A stretch of 64,000 nt of DNA from the NCBI GenBank assembly GCA_964603725.1, contig CAZRWW010000013.1, forward strand, positions 21,872 through 85,871. The letters run 5' to 3'. Below are positions 25,903 to 34,562 of this stretch, one piece after another. How positions within the stretch are numbered: the first letter of the stretch is position 1; each line of letters starts with the position of its first letter. The notes below the pieces were generated by a model that did no database searches, had not been told where the DNA came from, and worked only from the letters and a program-made list of their open reading frames with translations. The position numbers were made by a program, and so were the translations under genes. This DNA comes from CAZDKK01 sp964603725 (GTDB lineage: Bacteria > Eisenbacteria > RBG-16-71-46 > CAIMUX01 > WJJG01).

Positions 25903-27222
25903 TCAGGGCGCCGCGCACGGATCGGCCTCAGGACCGGCGCCGGCGAATCCCCGCAGCCAGTCGGCAGCCGCGCGCAGGCCGCGCTCGATCGCGGTGCTCC
26001 GCAGGTCCGCAATCCCGAGCCCGGCCGCCACGCGGCCCTCGTGCGACCGATACCGCGGCGGGAGATTCACCAGCGCCACGGGCCTCGTCGCCTGCGGCCG
26101 GCTGTAGAGCAGGGTGGGCGCGAGGATGTCCTTGGCCAGCGTGTACGGCCCGGCCGGCAGGCTGATGGTTCGTCGTGGGAGCACGAGGTACGGGCGATAG
26201 GAGAATCGCAGACCGCCCTGGCCGTCAGCTTCGAGCCGACCGTAGGTTCGCTTGCGCGCCCCTCCGCAGCACCGGCTGAGGAAGCCGGTCACGGGATGCT
26301 CGGGCGCATCGGCCTGGCGATGCGCCAAAGTCAAGATGTCCCACGCGAAGTGGGTGCCCATGACCGTGAGGCGCGCCGACCAGCCTGCCATGCGCAGCGC
26401 CAGGTATACGAGCAGGACTGCCACCAGTGCCCCGAGGTAGGGATTGATCTGCGCGGCGCCGACCAGGATGGCGAGGACCGCGAAGCGCAACAGCTTGAGC
26501 GCCAGGTCCACGATGCCGAACGGGCTGAGCAGGATCAGCAGGTTGATCGCGTGCCCCGCCAGCCAGACCACGGCGAAAACGAACCCGCCAAGGGCGAGCG
26601 TGATCGCCGCCAGAATCGCCGCCTGAAGACCGCGCAGGCTGCCATCGCCGATGCCCGCCAGGGAGCATCCGGTTCCCGCGACCGCATCGCCGACCGCTCC
26701 CGGACCGGCGCCGAGCGAGAGGTCGCCCGCGGCGGGCGGCAGCATCACGCCCACGGTCTCCAGGATCATCGGCACCACGGCGGGCGCGACGATGAGCGCG
26801 CTGACCTTGTTCTCGAAGACTTCCAGAAGGTCGAAGGGCTTCTTGACGAACGGGAAGGCGCCCAGGAGCAGGTCCTTGGCGGCCAGCAGCGCGACGATGC
26901 CGAGCCCGGGAATCCAGAAGTACGGCGAGGCATACCACGGCAGCGCGCCCCGCCGGGGACCGGGCGTCGCGTAGTACTTCCAGGCGCCCACGGCGGAGAC
27001 GCCCAGCAACGGCGAGATCGCGATGCCCGTCACCGCCGTGACGGTCTGCGCCAGCTTGACGCCCGGCGTCGGTTGCCGGTGGTCGCCGGCGGGACGATCG
27101 ACCCCTCCAGGGCCGTCGGCTCCCCCGAAGCGATCGTTCCCTCCGGGCTGCGTCCAGCCTGCGCCGGCAGCCAGCAGCCCGATGACGACCACGACCGCCA
27201 GGCAGAGGCGAGTCCTCATCAT
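25903..27222 (-). CDS. integral membrane protein of unknown function
   Basis: A 439-residue protein not assigned to a known family. It has a signal peptide (V-V-V-V-I-G-L-L-A-A-G-A-G-W-T), an Asp/Gly-rich spacer, and about seven hydrophobic segments between residues 60 and 280, some Gly/Ala-rich. A soluble C-terminal part follows with C-C-G-G-A-R-K-R-T-Y-G-R and a beta-rich R-P-Y-L-V-L-P-R-R-T stretch. It is convergent with the FG-GAP gene upstream and divergent from the alkD-like gene, so it is probably a single-gene unit. Codon use and GC look the same as the neighbours. Confidence 0.55.
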   Translation of the reverse strand: MMRTRLCLAVVVVIGLLAAGAGWTQPGGNDRFGGADGPGGVDRPAGDHRQPTPGVKLAQTVTAVTGIAISPLLGVSAVGAWKYYATPGPRRGALPWYASPYFWIPGLGIVALLAAKDLLLGAFPFVKKPFDLLEVFENKVSALIVAPAVVPMILETVGVMLPPAAGDLSLGAGPGAVGDAVAGTGCSLAGIGDGSLRGLQAAILAAITLALGGFVFAVVWLAGHAINLLILLSPFGIVDLALKLLRFAVLAILVGAAQINPYLGALVAVLLVYLALRMAGWSARLTVMGTHFAWDILTLAHRQADAPEHPVTGFLSRCCGGARKRTYGRLEADGQGGLRFSYRPYLVLPRRTISLPAGPYTLAKDILAPTLLYSRPQATRPVALVNLPPRYRSHEGRVAAGLGIADLRSTAIERGLRAAADWLRGFAGAGPEADPCAAP

Positions 27223-27405
27223 CTTGCCCCGCGCTCAAGAACCCAGCCCAGACCCGGACCGCGCGCCCCACGCGGGAATTGTAGGCGTTGCCCGCGCCGC
27301 GGGCGACCCCGAATCGGGGCCCAAGTCGGGAGTGGCGAAGCTGGGCCGCGCGGGTCCAAGATCATGACGAAGCCGTGAAGGACACCACACGGAGGAAGCC
27401 CGGCG

Positions 27406-28326
27406 ATGAAGCGGATCTCGGCCTCGAAGAAAAAGGTCACGAGCTCGAGGAAGAGGGCGACGGCTGCCGCGCGGAAGGCCCCGGCCCCACCGCGGAAGGC
27501 CCCGACCGCCGCGCGGAAGGCCCCGGCCCCACCGCGGGCGCGGGCGATGACCAGGACCGCGCAGCCGTCGCCGCCGGCGCGTGCGGCGGCCAGGGCCGCG
27601 CAGCCGTCGCCGCGGCATGCGGCCGCGGAGATGCTGGCGCGGCTGCGCGCCACGGCGGACCCGGGGCGCGCGGCCTCGTATCAGCGCTACTTCAAGGAAC
27701 CGGTCGCGCTGTTCGGCATCGACAGCCCGACAGCCAAGGCCTTGCGCATGGGTCTCCTCGAGCGCGTTCGCGAGTCGTGGACCTTGCGTGACGCGGTGCT
27801 CTTCTGCCAGATCATGGTCCGCGACCCGCACCTCGAGTCACGCGGCATGGGCTTCCAGATGGTGGCCGGGTTCGTCGGCCAGGCCGGGCCAGAGCTCCTG
27901 CCGCGGGTCCGCGGGTGGCTGGAGCGCTCGTGCGGCAACTGGGGCCTGGTGGACAACCTCGCGCCTTCGGTCCTGGCGCCGCTGCTGGAGAACCACCCCG
28001 AGATTCTGCCCGAGATCATGGCCTGGACCTCATCGCCCAACCTGTGGCTGCGCCGCGCGGCGGCGGTCACCTTCGTGCCCCTGGTGCGCCAGCCGAAGCA
28101 CCTCGACAGCGCCTACGAGATAGCCCTGCGGCTGGCCGGCGACACCGAGGACCTCCTGCACAAGGCGGTCGGCTGGATGCTGAGGGAGGCCGGCAAGACC
28201 GACACGGCGCGGTTGGAGCGCTTCCTGCTGACCGAGGGGCCGCGGTTGCCGCGCACCACGGTGCGCTATGCCATCGAGCGCTTCCCGCCGCAGAAGCGGG
28301 CGCGCTTGCTCGCTGCGACCCGCTAG
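27406..28326 (+). CDS. AlkD-like DNA alkylation repair protein with basic N-terminal tail
   Basis: A 306-residue protein. The C-terminal 230 residues are HEAT-like helical repeats of the AlkD family of DNA glycosylases, which remove N3/N7-alkylated purines. Recognisable parts are Y-F-K-E-P-V-A-L-F-G-I, C-G-N-W-G-L-V-D, W-L-R-R-A-A-A-V-T-F-V and K-A-V-G-W-M-L-R-E-A-G-K. The first 75 residues are Lys/Arg/Ala/Pro-rich with repeated R-K-A-P-x-P units, like a histone H1-type tail; this is not part of ordinary AlkD. It may add non-specific DNA binding. The basic tail is coded by three 21-bp repeats. Confidence 0.88.
   Translation: MKRISASKKKVTSSRKRATAAARKAPAPPRKAPTAARKAPAPPRARAMTRTAQPSPPARAAARAAQPSPRHAAAEMLARLRATADPGRAASYQRYFKEPVALFGIDSPTAKALRMGLLERVRESWTLRDAVLFCQIMVRDPHLESRGMGFQMVAGFVGQAGPELLPRVRGWLERSCGNWGLVDNLAPSVLAPLLENHPEILPEIMAWTSSPNLWLRRAAAVTFVPLVRQPKHLDSAYEIALRLAGDTEDLLHKAVGWMLREAGKTDTARLERFLLTEGPRLPRTTVRYAIERFPPQKRARLLAATR
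27472..27534 (+). repeat. 3 x 21-bp in-frame tandem repeat in the alkD-like gene
   Basis: Copies begin at 27472, 27493 and 27514 with the core CGGAAGGCCCCGGCCCCACC. Each codes for an R-K-A-P-(A/T)-(P/A)-P/A unit in the basic N-terminal tail. Confidence 0.75.
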
Positions 28327-28332
28327 GCCCAC

Positions 28333-28375
28333 GCTGGGCTCGAGCGCGGCCGATGGCCGCCCGCCCGAGCCCAGC
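28333..28375. terminator. bipartite hairpin between convergent alkD-like and PEP-CTERM genes
   Basis: Outer perfect 10-bp stem (GCTGGGCTCG 28333-28342 with 28366-28375) encloses an inner 6-bp GCGGCC/GGCCGC stem with a GAT loop. It sits between two converging genes, fitting a bidirectional terminator, but lacks a T run. Confidence 0.55.
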
Positions 28376-28426
28376 GCGTGCGTCCTTGCGGGCTGCGCGC
28401 CTCTGCGCGCGTCTGTGCCCGCAAAC

Positions 28427-29206
28427 CTAGCGCCGGCGCCAGCGCGCCGACACTCCGACCGCCGCGAGGCCCAGACCGATCAGCAGGACCGAGGCCGGCT
28501 CGGGGATCTCTCGCGGCCCCAGGAGGTCCTGCCCATCATCCCAGTAGGTTGCGGTTCCCTGGGCCTGGTAGTTGAGCAGGTAAGGCTCCACATAGGCGGT
28601 GAGGAACTGGTCCGTGTTCGCGAACGGCAGGAAGTTGTTATAGGCATTGTGGTAGTACCCGATGTTCGACAGATCCACGACCTGGAAGTTCCCCGCGCGC
28701 AGGTCCCAGTCGCTGTATCCGTTGCCGCCGTCATAGATCGCCTCGTAGATGGCGATGGCGAGTGCGGCGCGACGGAGCTGGTCCTGCTCCGTGTGCTGAT
28801 TGAAGAGCCCGGGCGCGATGTGGTTGTACAAGTTGGCCGCCCAGCCGAGGCCCTGGCTCGTCACGCCCAACCCGAGGACGCTCGAGGGAACCTCGTCCGT
28901 GCGATAGACTCGCCAATCCTGCCCGTAGCCCCACATGCCCTTGTTGATGTCCAGGCAGTAGAAGTCGGCCCAGTAGGGGCCGCTCTGACTCGGGTTGTAG
29001 GGGTTGTAGCCGGGATGCGCGTAGCCCTGCCAGGCTCCAAAGCTGGTGTTCTTGATCGGATTGCCGTAGGCCGTATCGAACGTGCCGACGAGCGGGTTGT
29101 AGGTGTAGTGCAGCTCCGGATCCATCCACACGATCGAGTAGGCCTGGCAGGCCGCGGGGAGAATCAGGAGCGCCATGAAGGATATGATCATAGCTCTGGT
29201 TGCCAT
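28427..29206 (-). CDS. PEP-CTERM sorted exoprotein
   Basis: A 259-residue exported protein. After a signal peptide (I-I-S-F-M-A-L-L-I-L-P-A-A-C-Q-A) the mature part is rich in Tyr, Asn and Gly with a W-x-D-P-E-L-H-Y-T-Y-N-P-L-V-G-T-F segment. It ends in I-P-E-P-A-S-V-L-L-I-G-L-G-L-A-A then R-W-R-R-R, the PEP-CTERM sorting signal cut by an exosortase. PEP-CTERM proteins are usually linked to exopolysaccharide or biofilm. No exosortase is in the window. GGAGGG lies 5 nt upstream of the ATG. A sigma-54 promoter sits about 95 nt upstream of the start. Confidence 0.88.
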   Translation of the reverse strand: MATRAMIISFMALLILPAACQAYSIVWMDPELHYTYNPLVGTFDTAYGNPIKNTSFGAWQGYAHPGYNPYNPSQSGPYWADFYCLDINKGMWGYGQDWRVYRTDEVPSSVLGLGVTSQGLGWAANLYNHIAPGLFNQHTEQDQLRRAALAIAIYEAIYDGGNGYSDWDLRAGNFQVVDLSNIGYYHNAYNNFLPFANTDQFLTAYVEPYLLNYQAQGTATYWDDGQDLLGPREIPEPASVLLIGLGLAAVGVSARWRRR

Positions 29207-29298
29207 GGTTGCCCTCCGTTCTAGGTGCTGAGCAAGGCTGCCTGCAGAGAGGTTGGATGGACCTCTGGCCTGCAGGGAGCAACTCAGCAGGATCCAGG

Positions 29299-29313
29299 GC
29301 AACTGCCATGCCA
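29299..29313 (-). promoter_or_regulatory. sigma-54 (RpoN) promoter of the PEP-CTERM gene
   Basis: On the minus strand TGGCATGGCAGTTGC matches the -24/-12 consensus TGGCAC(G)-N4-TTGC at all but one base, with GG and GC ten apart. Transcription would start near 29288, about 80 nt before the ATG at 29206. In Zoogloea-type bacteria PEP-CTERM genes are known to depend on RpoN and the PrsK/PrsR pair. Confidence 0.65.
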
Positions 29314-30039
29314 TCCCGGCCATGGATGCTTCAGAATCCCGCAAACCAATCCCCTTGTGTTCTATCAGCCGTCATCCTCCGGCGAGTCTGCCCTTCGAGC
29401 ATGTCAGCCCGGCGCCCGCGGTGTCTCCTGCTGCTTACGCATGCATACCTCGGGCTTCGGCTCGAAGGCCGCAGCCGGAACATCCTCATGAGGTTAGGCC
29501 ATCGACGGAACTGTAAGCTATCCCGACGCTTCATTCTGGCAATCGATCGATCTCGCGACGTGAACTCCTAATCATTTATATAATAAGTCGATACGAGATC
29601 GATCTCATCGTCGCCCGCCAGCCCGGTGTCAGCCGCACGCGGACGGCCCGCAGGCCCCTGCGTCACAAGGAACTGCAGAGCGCGCCGTCGATCGAAGGCC
29701 TCCCCCCTCACCAGCCCAGGCGGCGGAGCCCGACGATCACTCGACGCATGCAGATCGTATAAGTATCTTCATCATAGATATATATCATGTCTGATCGCCC
29801 CGCCGCCATCCGCCGGCGAGTCTCCCCCGGCTGACCCTGGCGGCCCGGGCCCCGCCCCAGCAACTCGACTGGGTCCACTCGATCGGGTATGGGTCATGCC
29901 TGGAATCGGTTGGAACGTAACGTACAACTTGGTGTCGGTATGTCATACATGATCGTGATATGCTTCAACTTCTATTAATATAAACATATAGAGGCGCATA
30001 GGGACTCAATACCAGCGGCCTACGCACGGTGGGTGTCAA
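29314..30039. other. long non-coding region with AT-rich patches
   Basis: No convincing gene in over 700 nt. AT-rich clusters occur at 29568-29590, 29755-29790 and 29935-29995, in contrast with the GC-rich surroundings. A perfect 12-bp palindrome GAGATCGATCTC lies at 29595-29606, and ATCGATCGAT near 29541. As upstream DNA of a sigma-54 gene it may hold activator-binding sites, but this is not shown. Confidence 0.5.
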
Positions 30040-30061
30040 TAATGGCTACATTCAGCCATTA
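30040..30061 (-). terminator. weak terminator-like hairpin after asnS
   Basis: TAATGGCT and AGCCATTA form a perfect 8-bp stem with a 6-nt loop, about 55 nt past the asnS stop. The following minus-strand bases (TTGACA...) are only slightly T-rich, so termination is uncertain. Confidence 0.4.
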
Positions 30062-30116
30062 GCTGATATCGGGAGCAGGCGCTCCACCCGCGGCTCCCGC
30101 GCGGATGGGCGTGCGG

Positions 30117-31517
30117 CTAGAACTCGGCGCTCTTGGGCGCGCGCGGGAAGGGGATCACGTCGCGGATGTTGGCGAGGCCGGTGACATAGTTGACCGTGCG
30201 ATCGAATCCCAAGCCGAAGCCGGCGTGCGGGACGGTGCCGTAGCGCCTCAGGTCGCGGTACCACCAGTACTCTTCCTTGGGTAGCCCGATCTCGTCGATG
30301 CGCTGGTCGAGCACCGCGAGGCGCTCCTCGCGCTGGCTGCCCCCCACGATCTCGCCGATGCCCGGCGCGAGCACGTCCATGGCGGCGACCGTGCGGCCGT
30401 CGTCGTTCAGGCGCATGTAGAAGGCCTTGATCTCCTTCGGGTAGTTGGCGACCACGACCGGTCCGTGGGCGTGCTCCTCGGTGAGGTAGCGCTCGTGCTC
30501 CGACTGCAGGTCCACGCCCCACCGCACCGGAAACTCGAAGGCGCGACCCGAGCGCTCGAGCACCTGAATCGCCTCGGTGTAGTCGATGCGCGCGAATTCG
30601 GACTTGACGAAGCGCTCGAGGCGCGCGATGCACTCCTTCTCGACGTGCTGGGCGAAGAAGGCCATGTCGTCCTGGCGCTCCTCGAGCACGGCCCGGAAGA
30701 TGTACTTGAGGAACGATTCGGCCAGCGCGATGTCGTCGTCCAGGTCGGCGAAGGCGATCTCGGGCTCGATCATCCAGAACTCCGAGAGGTGCCGGCTCGT
30801 GTTGGAGTTCTCGGCGCGGAACGTGGGCCCGAAGGTGTAGACGCGCGACAGCGCCAGGCAGTAGTTCTCGACGCTGAGCTGCCCGGAGACGGTGAGAAAC
30901 GTCTGGCGGCCGAAGAAGTCCTGCGAGAAGTCCACCGCCCCCTCGGGCGTGCGCGGCGGATTGACGAGATCGAGCGTCGAAACGCGGAACATCTGGCCGG
31001 CGCCCTCGGCGTCGCTGCCGGTGATGATGGGCGTGTGGATCCAGTAGAAACCGTGCTCGTGGAAGTAGCGGTGGATCGCCTGCGCCAGGCAATGGCGCAC
31101 GCGCGCGACCGCTCCGATCGTGTTGGTGCGCGGGCGCAGGTGGGCCACCGTGCGCAGATACTCGAGCGTATGCCGCTTGGGCGCGACCGGGTAGCTGTCG
31201 GGGTCCTCCACCCAGCCGACCACGGTGACGCGCGTTGCGCGCAGCTCGCACGTTTGGCCCGCCCCCTGCGATGCGACGATCTCCCCCTCGACCTCCAGCG
31301 AGCAGCCGGTCGTGAGGCGCAGGACTTCTTGCGCGTAGTTGGGCAGCGTGGTCTCGGCGACAACCTGCAGCGGGGCAAAGCAGGTTCCATCGTGGACGTG
31401 GAGGAATGACAACCCCGCCTTCGAGTCGCGCCGGGTGCGCACCCAGCCCTGGACCGTGGCGACCTCGCCCACGGGGATCTTCCCGGCCAGGATGTCGGCG
31501 ATTCTGGTGGCGCTCAT
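30117..31517 (-). CDS. asnS: asparagine--tRNA ligase
   Basis: A 466-residue class IIb aminoacyl-tRNA synthetase. The N-terminal OB-fold (V-Q-G-W-V-R-T-R-R-D-S-K) binds the anticodon. Motif 2 appears as F-R-A-E-N-S-N-T-S-R-H-L-S-E-F-W-M and motif 3 as G-F-G-L-G-F-D-R-T. The N-T-S-R-H segment and absence of a GAD/insertion domain mark AsnS rather than AspS. The ATG at 31517 follows GAGGTG. It charges tRNA-Asn directly, so the cell need not rely on the amidotransferase route. It appears monocistronic, with about 270 nt of non-coding DNA upstream. Confidence 0.96.
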   Translation of the reverse strand: MSATRIADILAGKIPVGEVATVQGWVRTRRDSKAGLSFLHVHDGTCFAPLQVVAETTLPNYAQEVLRLTTGCSLEVEGEIVASQGAGQTCELRATRVTVVGWVEDPDSYPVAPKRHTLEYLRTVAHLRPRTNTIGAVARVRHCLAQAIHRYFHEHGFYWIHTPIITGSDAEGAGQMFRVSTLDLVNPPRTPEGAVDFSQDFFGRQTFLTVSGQLSVENYCLALSRVYTFGPTFRAENSNTSRHLSEFWMIEPEIAFADLDDDIALAESFLKYIFRAVLEERQDDMAFFAQHVEKECIARLERFVKSEFARIDYTEAIQVLERSGRAFEFPVRWGVDLQSEHERYLTEEHAHGPVVVANYPKEIKAFYMRLNDDGRTVAAMDVLAPGIGEIVGGSQREERLAVLDQRIDEIGLPKEEYWWYRDLRRYGTVPHAGFGLGFDRTVNYVTGLANIRDVIPFPRAPKSAEF

Positions 31518-31786
31518 CAACACCTCGTGTGATTCCTCTTGTCCGGCAGTCCCGCCTGCAACGGCTTGCCCACCGATCGTGGTGGCCGGGCCTGAGATCC
31601 GTAACCGGTCAGGCGGCGTGCGTGCCGGCCGCGGGCCAGCCGCGTGAAGGTGGGATTCTAACGGGAGGTGCGCGGGCGGGCAAGGTGGAGCGTGCATGCC
31701 GTCGTGGAGGCCGGCGTAGACGTTGGCGTGGAGGCTCCGCGTACAGGCCAGCGCGGAGTTGGGCGCCGAGGAAGCCGCCTGTGGCC

Positions 31787-34558
31787 CTATCGCACTACCA
31801 GGACCCGCTCCGTGTGGGCCGGTCCCTCGGATCCGATCTCCAGGCGCGCGAAGTAGATGCCAGCGGCCGCGGGCCGGCCCCGCCCGTCACGCATGAACCA
31901 GGTGTAGGTGTAGGCTCCCGCGCTGAGCGGACCATTCTTGATGCGCGACACCAGGCGCCCCGACGAGTCGAAGATATTGAGCGCCACGTCCGTGTCACGC
32001 GCCAGGCTGAAGCGCAGCTCCACCTGACTCGCACCCCGCAGGACCTGGAGTCCCCCTTCGGGCCGGGGCCGGCCGCGTTCTTCCTCATCCACCGATGTGC
32101 TGGGCGCAAAGGCCCCCCGCAGTTTCGTCAACGCCCCGAGCCACACCACGCCCCGCCCGTAGTGGGGACGCTGCTCCTGGATCGTCCGCACGGCGTTGTG
32201 CGTGATGATGTCGAACCTCGTACCCTCGGGCGAGTTGCCCAGCTCATTGCGGAAGACCTGCGCGAAATCGAGGTGGGCACCGTCCCAATCTCCATTCAGT
32301 TGCCCCAGGAATCCGGCTGCCCGCGTCTTGTCAGGGTCCTGGAACAGCAGCCTGGATGACATGCAAAGCGGTTGGCTGCATTCATGGCCTGTCTCGCAGC
32401 AGGGTGCAAACACCATGACAACCTGGTCTGTGTCGAGCCCATATCCATTGTCGAAGTAGCCGTTGCTCAGGAAAGGGAGCCTCCACGCCGATGTCTCAAA
32501 TCCATAGGCCCAGATGTCTCGGACGCCCTCGGCAAGGGCATTCTCCAACACCGCGAAGCCCGGCCACGGAGACTGCCCTGGGATGTAGTATTCAGCCGCC
32601 CGCAACAGCGGGCCCGCTTCGATGCCCGGAGTCGCGTAGTACATGTCGCGGATCCGGAGCATTGGCCCGTCGAGAACGTGATTCTGCGCATGCGTCCCCG
32701 GATCATAGTCACCCAGCAGAAACAGACCCTTCCCCGCGCTGTTCACATGCTGTCCCTGGTTCCACTCCGAGGCGTAGATGAGCGTCGTGATCGCTTCCGG
32801 AACACTGCCAGCCGGCATGACCGTAACTGGGCAGTCTGGTAGTCCGTCCAAAGCGCCTGTGGGAAACACGTCGGCATAGGAATTGTAGCTGTAGCAGGTG
32901 GCGCTGTTGCAGGACTGAAAGGGGGGATCGGGAAACGGTATCGTGGAGATCAAGCCGCCACCCGTGCCGGCGAGAACGAGTGTAGGACCTGGATCAACCG
33001 GGTAGTGTGTCTGGTACTGCGCGTTGTAGGCGGCGTTCGCCTCAATGACATCCTCCAATATGGCATGAATCAGCCAGTACTGCGGAATGACGGGCGCCGG
33101 CCCTATGAACACCGCCGGTACCAGGTCGGGAAAGTCGCAGCTCATCTGATAGGCGATGCTCTCAGCCAGGAGATACTCATCCCCAATGCCTCTGTTGATG
33201 TAATACACCACATCGGCACATTCGCTGCAATTGTCAGCGAACCCATCGAGTATCAGCTTGGTGACCCCATTCTCGAGGGTCTCCCAGTGGTGATCCGTGG
33301 TATCCGCCCACGTCGAGCAGGCCGCCACCCACGCCCACCGTGGATCGTCTTCGCTCCAGGGATCCGGCTCCCATCGCGGCCAGGGCTGCGCTTCGACCTC
33401 TTCCATGGTCATGTCGTCGAGCGGCTCCAGATCCTCCCAGATGCCGGACTCCGCCTGCCAGGTGAACCAATCGGAGTAGGTCCTCCGGCCCAGGCCATCG
33501 ACCTCGAGACAGGTGAAGGCGCTCGCACCCGGCGGCACGGCAACGCTGTAGCACCTCAGCCGGCCGTATCCGTCTGTTCCCCGACCCGCGAACTGGCTCA
33601 CCGTGTCCCCGTCCGCGATGACGAAGTAGGTGCTGGCGGAGTCCTCACTGACGCAAGCCATCCGAACCTCGCCGCAGTAGGCGCTGGCATGCAGCCAACG
33701 ACCCGCGAGATTCCAGCACCCTCGACCATACGGCTCGATCCCGTTCTCCCTCCAGCCGAGGATCACCGGGTCGCCACTGGTTGGCAGGGGGATGTCGCCA
33801 ACGCAGCTTCTTCGTCCCTCGCTGGAGAAGAGCTCGCAGCCCAGGGTGTTGACGGCGGTGAAGTAGGAGTGAGCGCTATCTCGAAGGTCAACGTCTTCGT
33901 CGAACCCGAGCATGGAGGGACAATCGATCACGCCGGGCTGGCCACCCAGCCAGGCGTAGGCCCAGGTTCCCGAGAAGCAGTAGTAGGCGAGCAGCATGAA
34001 CCACGAAGAGGCGTAGGGGGCCAGGTGGTTGGCAACCCCGGTGGGCGTGATGAAGATCACCCACCGCTCATGAGTGGTCCCTTCCTCAAGGGGGTATCTC
34101 CAAATGTCGGAACCCTCGGAGTAGCCATGCGTGAACCCGTAGGTCGAGACAAGCTGGTTGCACCTGGCCACGCATGCGCCGTAAGAGCGGAACGATTCGA
34201 GCTCGAAGGCGCGTCCATACAGGCCATAGGCTCCGTGGCTGTTGATCACATAGAGGTTCCTGTTCTGCATCTTCTCCTTCAGCCACTCATAGGTGCACCG
34301 ATGGTACAGGGAACCATCGGTGACGTGCATCTGTACGTCGGCCTCGATATCCGCATCGTTGATGCCATAGTAGGCGCCGAGCACGCACCGAGCATGAGCT
34401 TCCCAATTGTCCGGTTCCTCTGGACCAACGGGCGGCTGCTCGTGTTCGTACTCGAAGCCGATCGGCACGTAGATGCATGCGCCACGGCCATGCAAGTCCG
34501 CTCGGGCCGCCGGCACAAGCGCCAGCGCGAGGAGCAGAACCATCATCCGCGTTGACAT
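31787..34558 (-). CDS. large secreted protein with FlgD-like C-terminal tail
   Basis: A 923-residue exported protein of unknown function. It has a signal peptide (M-V-L-L-L-A-L-A-L-V-P-A-A-R-A), a Cys- and Trp-rich N-terminal half with Y-V-I-N-S-H-G-A-Y-G (His108) and L-L-A-Y-Y-C-F-S-G (Cys194), and a second domain from about residue 430 with gingipain/peptidase-like strands. The last 90 residues are an Ig-like FlgD domain ending A-G-I-Y-F-A-R-L-E...R-V-L-V-V-R. The spaced H-G and Cys in hydrophobic strands recall caspase-fold (clan CD) peptidases, but I cannot confirm this. It lies 4 nt from the upstream gene of the same operon. Confidence 0.6.
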   Translation of the reverse strand: MSTRMMVLLLALALVPAARADLHGRGACIYVPIGFEYEHEQPPVGPEEPDNWEAHARCVLGAYYGINDADIEADVQMHVTDGSLYHRCTYEWLKEKMQNRNLYVINSHGAYGLYGRAFELESFRSYGACVARCNQLVSTYGFTHGYSEGSDIWRYPLEEGTTHERWVIFITPTGVANHLAPYASSWFMLLAYYCFSGTWAYAWLGGQPGVIDCPSMLGFDEDVDLRDSAHSYFTAVNTLGCELFSSEGRRSCVGDIPLPTSGDPVILGWRENGIEPYGRGCWNLAGRWLHASAYCGEVRMACVSEDSASTYFVIADGDTVSQFAGRGTDGYGRLRCYSVAVPPGASAFTCLEVDGLGRRTYSDWFTWQAESGIWEDLEPLDDMTMEEVEAQPWPRWEPDPWSEDDPRWAWVAACSTWADTTDHHWETLENGVTKLILDGFADNCSECADVVYYINRGIGDEYLLAESIAYQMSCDFPDLVPAVFIGPAPVIPQYWLIHAILEDVIEANAAYNAQYQTHYPVDPGPTLVLAGTGGGLISTIPFPDPPFQSCNSATCYSYNSYADVFPTGALDGLPDCPVTVMPAGSVPEAITTLIYASEWNQGQHVNSAGKGLFLLGDYDPGTHAQNHVLDGPMLRIRDMYYATPGIEAGPLLRAAEYYIPGQSPWPGFAVLENALAEGVRDIWAYGFETSAWRLPFLSNGYFDNGYGLDTDQVVMVFAPCCETGHECSQPLCMSSRLLFQDPDKTRAAGFLGQLNGDWDGAHLDFAQVFRNELGNSPEGTRFDIITHNAVRTIQEQRPHYGRGVVWLGALTKLRGAFAPSTSVDEEERGRPRPEGGLQVLRGASQVELRFSLARDTDVALNIFDSSGRLVSRIKNGPLSAGAYTYTWFMRDGRGRPAAAGIYFARLEIGSEGPAHTERVLVVR

Positions 34559-34562
34559 GGTT

